From Saccharicrinis sp041595375 (GTDB taxonomy: Bacteria; Bacteroidota; Bacteroidia; Bacteroidales; Marinilabiliaceae): 5,455 bases of DNA. Each line of letters opens with the position of its first letter. Positions within the stretch are counted from its first letter, which is position 1. Below the pieces are notes generated by a model, which did no database searches, had not been told where the DNA came from, and worked only from the letters and a program-made list of their open reading frames with translations. A program made the position numbers and the translations under genes. Positions 1 to 5,434 of this stretch are shown here, in pieces. The DNA lies in assembly GCA_041595375.1 (NCBI GenBank), contig JBFHKL010000280.1, forward strand, positions 1 through 5,455, written 5' to 3'.

Positions 1-776
1 AGTTTATCCATGAGAAATTCCATTTTCAAAAGTATAAAGAGCCGGTTTCTATCTATGATTATGTAACTGCAGATCCGGTGCCTTCGTTAGGTGAAAAACT
101 AGTCAAATATACTATCCGCTTGCCCTGGACGATAAAAGACGCTGTTTTCTCCGGTAAAAAAGAAGATGAACTTCAGGAAGTAGATTTTGGCGTGTTAAAT
201 CTCTCCATGGAGGATCAGATGACTTTAGGGGCGATGTTTGAACTTTTTCAAATTGATGTGGATAATAAAACGGGTTTGGTTTCTATCTCAGTTGAGGTAG
301 AAGAACCTGTTCTCGCAGCTCAGTATGTGCAAAAGGCAGTTGATTTATTACAGGAATATATTATTGATTATAAGACCCAACAGGCTAGAGAGAATCTGGA
401 TTTTGTACAGGGGCGTTTTGATGAGAAAAAAGCCGAGTACGAAGAGACACAAAGAGTCTATTTCAACTATAAGGATAGTCACCGTAATACTGTTTCGGAA
501 CGGGTGGATATGGAATTTCAACGCCTAAGCGATGCCTATGATATGGCTTCAACAGTTTATAATAGTCTGGCCCAGCAATTGGAACAGGCCAAGATATCAG
601 TCAAAGAAGAAACCCCTGTATTTACTGTGCTGGAACCCGCTAAAGTACCTTTTAAGAAATCCTCACCAGATAAAAAAATAATTTTAGTCCTAAGTGTGTT
701 TTTGGGAGGCTTTATTGGATTAGCTGTGATTTTTGGAAAGTTAATATGGAGGAATTTATTAAATATCTTAAAATAA
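1..776 (+). CDS. Wzz/GumC-type polysaccharide chain-length regulator, C-terminal part (5' end outside window)
   Basis: The reading frame is open from base 3 with no start codon before the window edge, so this is the last 257 residues of a longer protein. The GTG at 78 lies inside the frame and is not the start. Proteins of this family sit in the inner membrane with two transmembrane helices and a large periplasmic coiled-coil part, and set the length of exported O-antigen, capsule or exopolysaccharide chains. Visible here are a long charged helical stretch rich in Glu, Gln and Lys (about nt 370-610), a proline-containing segment just before the membrane (EPAKVPFKKSSPDKK), and a C-terminal hydrophobic helix (nt 678-746) followed by a short basic tail. 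No cytoplasmic tyrosine-kinase domain follows, so it is the stand-alone kind. The N-terminal helix must lie upstream. The stop is one base before cysC, which implies co-transcription. Membership in the family is well supported; the exact subgroup is not. Confidence 0.85.
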   Translation, partial: FIHEKFHFQKYKEPVSIYDYVTADPVPSLGEKLVKYTIRLPWTIKDAVFSGKKEDELQEVDFGVLNLSMEDQMTLGAMFELFQIDVDNKTGLVSISVEVEEPVLAAQYVQKAVDLLQEYIIDYKTQQARENLDFVQGRFDEKKAEYEETQRVYFNYKDSHRNTVSERVDMEFQRLSDAYDMASTVYNSLAQQLEQAKISVKEETPVFTVLEPAKVPFKKSSPDKKIILVLSVFLGGFIGLAVIFGKLIWRNLLNILK

Positions 777-777
777 G

Positions 778-1383
778 ATGAATAAAAACGAACATATATA
801 TCCGATATTTGATCGGATTCTCACGCGAGAGGATAGAGAGAAATTGACGAATCATCGAGCGAAAGTGATATGGTTCTCAGGCCTTTCAGGTTCCGGTAAA
901 AGTACCTTGGCTTCAGCGCTTGAAAAAGAATTGTATAGTAGAGGGATATTATGTAAACTATTGGATGGGGATAATATTCGATCGGGTATTAACAATAATC
1001 TGGGTTTTTCGGAAGATGATCGCACAGAAAATGTTCGTCGTATAGCCGAAGTTTGTAAGTTATTTTTGCAAGGAGGAATTATTACTTTGTCTGCGTTTAT
1101 TAGTCCAACTGAAGATATTCGAAACCTCGCAAAATCAATCATTGGGGAGGACGATTTTATTGAAATTTTTGTCAATACCCCCATCGATGAGTGCGAAAGA
1201 AGGGATACAAAAGGCTTGTATAAAAAAGCACGTAAAGGTGAAATCAAAGACTTTACAGGCATATCTGCTCCTTTTGAAGCTCCAGCAAGTCCAGATTTGG
1301 ATATTAAGACGGCCAATTATTCAATTGAAGAATGTGTTGATCAGATGTTGGAGCTTATACTGCCTCAACTTGAGATTAAATAA
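778..1383 (+). CDS. cysC: Adenylyl-sulfate kinase (APS kinase)
   Basis: Cytoplasmic P-loop kinase of 201 residues, close to the usual family length, that phosphorylates adenosine 5'-phosphosulfate at the 3' position to give PAPS, the universal sulfate donor. All signature motifs are intact: Walker A GLSGSGKST (residues 35-43), LDGDNIR (62-68), LGFSEDDRTENVRR (75-88), AFISP (106-110) with the serine equivalent to the phosphorylated serine of the E. coli enzyme, and GLYKKARKGEIKDFTGI near the C-terminal third. The ATG at 778 gives the usual short N-terminal lead before the P-loop. The gene starts one base after the wzz-like stop and ends four bases before cysD. A GGAGG at 748-752 is too far upstream to serve as ribosome binding site. 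This copy matters because the CysC-like domain fused to CysN in the same operon has lost these motifs, so this protein is probably the working kinase. Confidence 0.96.
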   Translation: MNKNEHIYPIFDRILTREDREKLTNHRAKVIWFSGLSGSGKSTLASALEKELYSRGILCKLLDGDNIRSGINNNLGFSEDDRTENVRRIAEVCKLFLQGGIITLSAFISPTEDIRNLAKSIIGEDDFIEIFVNTPIDECERRDTKGLYKKARKGEIKDFTGISAPFEAPASPDLDIKTANYSIEECVDQMLELILPQLEIK

Positions 1384-1387
1384 TTAT

Positions 1388-2299
1388 ATGATGCAAAAAT
1401 ATAGACTAAGTCATCTAAAAGAATTAGAAGCGGAAGCTATTCAGATTATCCGTGAGGTGGCAGCAGAATTCGATAATCCGGTGATGCTTTATTCCATCGG
1501 AAAAGATTCTTCTGTTATGGTAAGGTTAGCTGAAAAGGCTTTTGCCCCGGGTAAAGTACCTTTCTCCTTGATGCACATTGATTCAAAGTGGAAATTTAAG
1601 GAAATGATTGAGTTTCGTGACAATTATGTCAAAGAGCATAATTGGGAATTAATTGTAAATCATAATCAAAAAGCCTTTGAAGAAGGGGTTGGGCCATTCT
1701 CTCATGGTAGCAAAATCCATACCGATTTAATGAAGACACAGGCTTTGCTGGAAGGACTTTCAAAATATAAATTTGATGCTGCTTTTGGTGGAGCTCGCCG
1801 AGATGAGGAAAAATCAAGAGCAAAAGAACGTATCTTTTCGTTCAGGGATAAATCCCACCAGTGGGATCCTAAGAATCAACGACCCGAACTGTGGGATATC
1901 TATAATACCAATGTTCATAAAGGAGAGTCTATTCGTGTATTTCCATTGTCGAATTGGACTGAACTGGATATTTGGCAATATATTCGATTGGAGAATATTC
2001 CTATTGTACCATTATACTATGCAAAAGAACGTCCTGTTGTGGATGTAGATGGTAATTTGATTATGGTAGATGATGAACGTATGCCTAAGGAATTGAGAGA
2101 TAAGGCGGAAATGAAAATGGTTCGCTTCAGAACACTTGGCTGTTATCCTTTAACAGGGGCAGTGGAATCAGAGGCGGATACAATTGAAAAGATTGTTGAG
2201 GAAATGATGACTGCTACTCAATCGGAACGTACTACAAGGGTTATCGACTTTGATCAGGATGCCAGTATGGAACAGAAAAAGAGGGAAGGGTATTTTTAA
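1388..2299 (+). CDS. cysD: Sulfate adenylyltransferase subunit 2 (ATP sulfurylase small subunit)
   Basis: Catalytic subunit of the CysDN ATP sulfurylase, which makes APS and pyrophosphate from ATP and sulfate, driven by GTP hydrolysis on CysN. It is an N-type ATP pyrophosphatase: the PP-loop SIGKDSS is at residues 36-42, and further conserved blocks are LMHIDSKWKFKEMIEFRD, FGGARRDEEKSRAKER (around residues 133-148), FPLSNWTELDIWQYI, GCYPLTGAVES and the terminal DFDQDASMEQKKREGYF. The length, 303 residues, matches the roughly 302-residue E. coli protein. The frame remains open upstream to 1142, but that part overlaps cysC and bears no family similarity. Two adjacent ATGs (1388 and 1391) are possible starts differing by one residue; no Shine-Dalgarno sequence decides between them. 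The last two bases of the stop codon form the base of a potential hairpin. Its partner subunit gene is separated from it by an inserted element, which is not the usual direct cysD-cysN arrangement. Confidence 0.97.
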   Translation: MMQKYRLSHLKELEAEAIQIIREVAAEFDNPVMLYSIGKDSSVMVRLAEKAFAPGKVPFSLMHIDSKWKFKEMIEFRDNYVKEHNWELIVNHNQKAFEEGVGPFSHGSKIHTDLMKTQALLEGLSKYKFDAAFGGARRDEEKSRAKERIFSFRDKSHQWDPKNQRPELWDIYNTNVHKGESIRVFPLSNWTELDIWQYIRLENIPIVPLYYAKERPVVDVDGNLIMVDDERMPKELRDKAEMKMVRFRTLGCYPLTGAVESEADTIEKIVEEMMTATQSERTTRVIDFDQDASMEQKKREGYF

Positions 2300-2349
2300 G
2301 GTTGAGGCTAAGATTTAGGTTAAGTTTACTAAACCTCAGGCTTAACCTT
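2298..2349 (+). repeat. Imperfect hairpin directly at the cysD stop codon
   Basis: Bases 2298-2318 can pair with 2329-2349 around a 10-base loop. Of 21 positions, 17 are Watson-Crick pairs, one is G-U and three are mismatches. The left arm starts on the last two bases of the cysD stop codon. There is no T-tract of terminator type after the right arm, only TTTG, so an intrinsic terminator is unlikely. An RNA hairpin that changes read-through, decay or translation coupling between cysD and the downstream genes is possible but unproven. The arms are themselves made of hexamer repeat units. Confidence 0.7.
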
Positions 2350-2367
2350 TGTTACTGGCTTAACCTA
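2300..2367 (+). repeat. Left hexamer-repeat block of the inserted element
   Basis: From 2300 the sequence reads in steps of six: GGTTGA, GGCTAA, GATTTA, GGTTAA, GTTTAC (2300-2329). It then turns into the opposite orientation with AACCTC, AGGCTT, AACCTT (2332-2349), and after six spacer bases TGGCTT, AACCTA (2356-2367). The 10-base word GGCTTAACCT occurs exactly twice (2339-2348 and 2357-2366). The six-base periodicity is visible by eye and continues in the right-hand block at 2731-2763, which marks both as parts of one element. The block ends 11 bases before the start codon of the enclosed gene. Confidence 0.75.
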
Positions 2368-2378
2368 ATATAAATAAG

Positions 2379-2750
2379 ATGTACAAAAGTTTTACAGAGA
2401 TGCCTGTATGCCAAAATGCACATAAATTGGCAGTAGAAGTTCATAAACTTATAGTAGATTTCCCCAGGTCTGAAGATTATAGTTTAACTTCTCAGATTAG
2501 AAGGTCTGCAGGTAGCGTAGCTGCCAATATATCAGAAGCATTTGGAAGAAAAACATCAAAAGATAAATCTAATTTTTACATAATAGCAAGAGGTTCAAGT
2601 TACGAAACTCAAAATCACCTATTATATGGGAAAGGAGTTGCTTATTTTAAAGACCATATAGTGGTTAATCTTATTTCTAAATATGATGATTTAATATTTG
2701 AAATAAACAAAATAATTAAATCACTTTCTAAACCTCAACCTCAGTCTTAA
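2379..2750 (+). CDS. Four-helix-bundle protein (23S rRNA intervening-sequence protein family)
   Basis: A 123-residue protein matching the small helical family named after ORFs in 23S rRNA intervening sequences and related to the Avd accessory protein of diversity-generating retroelements. Family hallmarks seen here are the N-terminal SFTEMPVCQNAHKLAVEVHK helix (the usual Trp of the 'VW..A' pattern is Cys), DFPRSEDYSLTSQIRRSAGS, then VAANISEAFGRKTSKDKSNF and an ARGSSYETQNHL helix. Proteins of this family form basic pentameric bundles and are thought to bind nucleic acid; no enzymatic activity is established. The gene is complete, without frameshift, and begins at ATG 2379 with no Shine-Dalgarno sequence. 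Its last residues, KPQPQS, are encoded by the right-hand hexamer repeat, so the tail is probably not conserved family sequence. It has no evident connection with sulfate activation and looks like a passenger of the insert. Confidence 0.88.
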   Translation: MYKSFTEMPVCQNAHKLAVEVHKLIVDFPRSEDYSLTSQIRRSAGSVAANISEAFGRKTSKDKSNFYIIARGSSYETQNHLLYGKGVAYFKDHIVVNLISKYDDLIFEINKIIKSLSKPQPQS

Positions 2751-2763
2751 CCTCAATCTCAAC
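2731..2763 (+). repeat. Right hexamer-repeat block of the inserted element
   Basis: Five and a half units in register: AACCTC, AACCTC, AGTCTT, AACCTC, AATCTC, AAC. They are the reverse-complement type of the GGTTRA units at 2300-2323 and the same type as the units at 2332-2349. The array overlaps the end of the four-helix-bundle gene, whose stop codon is TAA at 2748-2750, so the reading frame terminates inside the repeat. Six-base units keep codon phase, giving the Pro-Gln-Pro-Gln tail. Confidence 0.78.
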
Positions 2764-2783
2764 AATACTAATTAGCACATTTC

Positions 2784-4670
2784 ATGACTCAAAATAAACT
2801 CAACATACAAGAATATCTTAATCAGGACGAGAAAAAGGATTTATTAAGGTTATTGACGGCTGGTTCTGTTGATGACGGAAAATCAACTTTAATAGGTCGG
2901 CTATTATTTGATAGTAAAAAATTATATGAAGACCAATTAACGGCACTAGAACGGGATAGTAAACGAGTGGGTAATGCAGGCGAAGAAATTGATTACGCTC
3001 TTTTGTTGGATGGATTAAAAGCCGAGCGAGAGCAAGGGATAACCATTGATGTTGCCTACCGGTATTTCTCTACCAATAAACGTAAGTTTATCATTGCCGA
3101 CACTCCCGGACATGAGCAATATACCCGTAATATGATTACTGGTGGCTCTACGGCCAACTTAGCAATTATTCTGGTAGATGCCCGTACTGGTGTGATCACC
3201 CAAACCAAACGACATACCTATCTGGCTTCTTTATTAGGTATTAAACACGTAGTGTTGGCTATTAATAAAATGGATATCGTTGATTTTGATGAGAAAACCT
3301 ATAACCAGATAAGTGATGATTATAAGGATTTTGCGTCACAATTAAATATTCCTGACATACAGTGCATGCCTTTATCTGCTTTAAATGGTGATAATGTGGT
3401 TGATAAATCAGATAAGATGCCATGGTATAAAGGTCCGTCATTATTGGATTATCTTGAGACCGTGCACGTGGCCAGTGACCGTAATTTTGAAGATTTTCGT
3501 TTCCCAATTCAGTATGTGCTTCGACCTAATCTGGATTTTAGAGGATTTTCAGGAAAGATAGCCTCGGGTGTTGTGAGAAAAGGCGATGAGGTAATGGCTA
3601 TCCCCTCAGGAAAGAAATCTAAAATTAAAGGAATTCATACCTACGAAGGTGAATTAGATGAAGCATTTTGTCCGCAAGGTGTGACTTTAACTCTGCAGGA
3701 TGAGATTGATATTTCTAGAGGAGAGATGATTGTTTATCCTGATAATCAGCCAAAATCAAGTCGTCAGTTTGAGGCTATGTTGGTGTGGATGGATGAAAAT
3801 GAGATGAACCTTCATACTCAGTTTGTGATTAAGCATACTACCAATAAAACAAAAGCCAGGATTGATCAAATTCAGTACTTGGTTGATGTGAATACTTTGG
3901 ATAAGTTAGCAAAAAATAGTTTCTCCTTAAATGAAATAGGTCGGGTGACTATCTCTACCAATAAAGCGCTATTTTTTGATCCATACTATAAAAATAAAAA
4001 CACAGGAGCCTTTGTTTTAATCGATCCGGTGACCAATAATACATGTGCTGTCGGTATGATCATCGACAAAGCAAAAGAGCAAGATCTCTATTCTCGTATC
4101 ACCGAAATGGATCGGGATAAGATGAATAAAGGTGAGAGTTTGATTTCTTTAACTGAACGAGAACAACGTTACCATCAAAAAGGCCAAACTATTTGGATTA
4201 CTGGCTTACATGGTAGCGGCAAAAGAGAACTAGCTTATATTTTGGAAAAAATATTGTTTGACCAAGGTAAAACGGTGGTTGTTTTTGATGGTGCAACAAT
4301 AAGAGCAGGGTTATCGCATGAACTGGATTATTCTTTAGAAGATCGAGCTGAACATTTACGCAGAGTGGCTCATACGTGTAAAATGTTAAACGATCAGGGG
4401 ATAATAACGATTTGTGCTTTTATTTCATCAAGTGATAGTGTTAGACAACACGTTAAAAAAGTTATAGGACAAGATAAGTTCAAATTGGTTTATATTAACA
4501 AAAACCTAGAAGAATGTATGTTAAGACAGCCTGATCTGTATAAGAAGTATAAAGAGGGAGAAATAACTAATTTACCAGGGATGGATTGCACTTATGAGAA
4601 ACCTAAAGAAGCTTTGATTGTGGAAGGGTTCGAATTTCTCGAATTATTTGTAAAATCATTAATGGAGTAA
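2784..4670 (+). CDS. cysN: Sulfate adenylyltransferase subunit 1 fused to a degenerate APS-kinase-like domain
   Basis: A 628-residue fusion. Residues about 20-455 are CysN, an EF-Tu-like GTPase that binds CysD and couples GTP hydrolysis to APS synthesis. Its G motifs are intact: GSVDDGKST (27-35), the switch region EREQGITIDVAYRYF (81-95), DTPGHEQY (106-113), NKMD (161-164) and SAL (198-200), followed by two beta-barrel domains. Residues about 466-628 resemble CysC, as in bifunctional CysNC/NodQ proteins, but the Walker A is GLHGSGKRE (474-482) rather than GxxGSGKST, DGD has become DGA (502-504), DRxENxRR has become DRAEHLRR, and AFISP has become AFISS. Kinase activity is therefore doubtful, and the separate intact cysC supports this. 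The ATG at 2784 lies 20 bases after the repeat-bounded insert; there is no Shine-Dalgarno sequence. No frameshift or stop interrupts the degraded domain, so it is apparently kept as folded protein. Confidence 0.96.
   Translation: MTQNKLNIQEYLNQDEKKDLLRLLTAGSVDDGKSTLIGRLLFDSKKLYEDQLTALERDSKRVGNAGEEIDYALLLDGLKAEREQGITIDVAYRYFSTNKRKFIIADTPGHEQYTRNMITGGSTANLAIILVDARTGVITQTKRHTYLASLLGIKHVVLAINKMDIVDFDEKTYNQISDDYKDFASQLNIPDIQCMPLSALNGDNVVDKSDKMPWYKGPSLLDYLETVHVASDRNFEDFRFPIQYVLRPNLDFRGFSGKIASGVVRKGDEVMAIPSGKKSKIKGIHTYEGELDEAFCPQGVTLTLQDEIDISRGEMIVYPDNQPKSSRQFEAMLVWMDENEMNLHTQFVIKHTTNKTKARIDQIQYLVDVNTLDKLAKNSFSLNEIGRVTISTNKALFFDPYYKNKNTGAFVLIDPVTNNTCAVGMIIDKAKEQDLYSRITEMDRDKMNKGESLISLTEREQRYHQKGQTIWITGLHGSGKRELAYILEKILFDQGKTVVVFDGATIRAGLSHELDYSLEDRAEHLRRVAHTCKMLNDQGIITICAFISSSDSVRQHVKKVIGQDKFKLVYINKNLEECMLRQPDLYKKYKEGEITNLPGMDCTYEKPKEALIVEGFEFLELFVKSLME
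4179..4667 (+). other. C-terminal CysC-like domain of CysN with altered active site
   Basis: Compared residue by residue with the intact CysC encoded at 778-1383, this domain keeps the fold landmarks (ITGLHGSGK, LRRVAHTCKML, ITICAFIS, DLYKKYKEGEI) but changes catalytic ones. The Mg-coordinating Walker A Ser becomes Arg481 and the following Thr becomes Glu482. The second Asp of DGDN becomes Ala504, Asn of ENVRR becomes His, Pro of FISP becomes Ser549, and the KKARKGEIKDFTGI block becomes KKYKEGEITNLPGM. The Ser equivalent to the phosphorylated serine is retained (Ser548). A known parallel is the C-terminal APS-kinase-like domain of fungal (Penicillium) ATP sulfurylase, which is inactive as kinase and acts as an allosteric PAPS sensor. 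A similar role here is inference. Confidence 0.8.
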
Positions 4671-4729
4671 GTTTATTGTGTATTTCTTATTATTAAGTAA
4701 TGTTACAAACATAAGTTAGTTTTGAGGCA

Positions 4730-5434
4730 ATGATTAAAAAAATTAGGAGAATTTTAAGGAAAATAGTAGCAATTTTCTCATACAAAAAATACCTAGTGTT
4801 AGGGGATTCTCATGCAATAGTCTTTGATTCTCCGTTATTTTATTTATTTTTTCCATTAGTTTACTTTGACGTTGTCTCTGTTCAAGGAGCAACAATATCG
4901 GGCATAGAAAATCCAAACAGTAAAACAGATGCATACAATACTTTTCAGTTAGAACTTATAAAGAGAAAGAATATAAGAAAGATTATACTGTTGTTGGGGG
5001 AAGTTGATGTTGGTTTTCTTGTTTGGTATAAAGCAGAAAAGAAAAAACTAAATGTTTTAGAAATACTCAATGATACAATTGATAAATACATAAGGTTTAT
5101 TCAGGAATGTAAATATTATGCTCCAGTTATAGTTATTAGTGCACCACTACCTACAATTAACGATAATGATAGCAACTGGGGAGAGGTAGCAAATATGCGA
5201 AAAGAGGTTAAAGCTACTAAAAAACAGAGAACTTTGTTAACGTTAGAATTTAATAATTTGGTAAAGAAATATTGTAAGCAAGTAGGTATAGAGTATCTCG
5301 ATTTAGATAAAGCCTCACTAGGGGAAGATGGGTATGTGTCAAAATATTTGCTAAATGCCAACAAGAATGATCATCATTATAGTAGAAGAAAATATGCATA
5401 TTTACTTAAGAAGCATATAAAAACATATATTTAA
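4730..5434 (+). CDS. SGNH/GDSL-hydrolase-like protein of a polysaccharide locus
   Basis: A 234-residue protein that I recognise only at fold level. It has the block I nucleophile motif LVLGDSHA (residues 22-29, Ser27), a block II-like glycine in VQGATISG (51-58), a block III-like LLLGEVDVGF (87-96) after a beta strand, and near the end NDHHYS (213-218), which fits block V with His216 as the catalytic base. The residue three before that His is Asn213 rather than the usual Asp. SGNH proteins in glycan clusters are often O-acetyl esterases or acyl/sugar modifying enzymes; the substrate cannot be told from this sequence. The N-terminus is strongly basic (MIKKIRRILRKIVAIF) with only a short hydrophobic patch, not a clear signal peptide, so a cytoplasmic place is more likely. 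The gene follows cysN by 59 bases and is visibly richer in A/T than the cys genes, as is common for exchangeable genes of surface-polysaccharide clusters. Confidence 0.65.
   Translation: MIKKIRRILRKIVAIFSYKKYLVLGDSHAIVFDSPLFYLFFPLVYFDVVSVQGATISGIENPNSKTDAYNTFQLELIKRKNIRKIILLLGEVDVGFLVWYKAEKKKLNVLEILNDTIDKYIRFIQECKYYAPVIVISAPLPTINDNDSNWGEVANMRKEVKATKKQRTLLTLEFNNLVKKYCKQVGIEYLDLDKASLGEDGYVSKYLLNANKNDHHYSRRKYAYLLKKHIKTYI

Larger units (their letters stand above)
2300..2763 (+). mobile_element. Putative intervening-sequence-like insert carrying a four-helix-bundle protein gene
   Basis: About 464 bases separate cysD from cysN, which normally lie next to each other. The segment contains a single ORF of the 23S rRNA intervening-sequence protein family, and its two ends are imperfect inverted repeats: 2301-2324 against 2740-2763 gives 16 Watson-Crick pairs and 3 G-U pairs in 24 positions, with outermost GTTGAG/CTCAAC perfect. 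Inserts in 23S rRNA of Leptospira, Coxiella and others have the same plan, a protein of this family within a segment whose ends pair. No transposase, recombinase or clear target duplication is visible. The exact borders are inferred from where the hexamer repeats stop: the left border falls just after the cysD stop and the right border 20 bases before the cysN start. That it moves, or moved, is an inference from its position and structure. Confidence 0.6.

Noticed and set aside
78..80. GTG as start of the chain-length regulator
   Set aside because: The frame is open upstream to the window edge and the encoded residues continue in the same style; the protein would otherwise lack its N-terminal membrane helix.
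852..1316. 154-codon open frame on the minus strand inside cysC
   Set aside because: It is antisense to a clearly conserved gene, has no recognisable motif and no start context, so it is a shadow frame.
1142..1387. Upstream extension of the cysD reading frame
   Set aside because: It lies inside cysC on the same strand in another frame, bears no CysD similarity, and the family N-terminus starts at the ATG pair 1388/1391.
2298..2349. Rho-independent terminator after cysD
   Set aside because: The stem is AT-rich with three mismatches and is not followed by a T-run, and the cluster continues on the same strand.
2379..2750. Diversity-generating retroelement (because the Avd protein belongs to the same superfamily)
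   Set aside because: No reverse transcriptase, template repeat or variable repeat is present in the window, and the sequence fits the intervening-sequence protein type better.
4717..4724. TAGTTTTG, a match to the Bacteroidota -7 consensus TAnnTTTG before the SGNH-like gene
   Set aside because: No TTTG-type -33 element is seen at the right distance, and initiation would fall at the start codon itself, so it is probably chance in AT-rich sequence.
4671..4729. Regulatory element in the gap between cysN and the SGNH-like gene
   Set aside because: It is short and AT-rich, with no convincing hairpin or repeat; the GAGG at 4724-4727 is only two bases from the ATG and is too close for a normal ribosome binding site.
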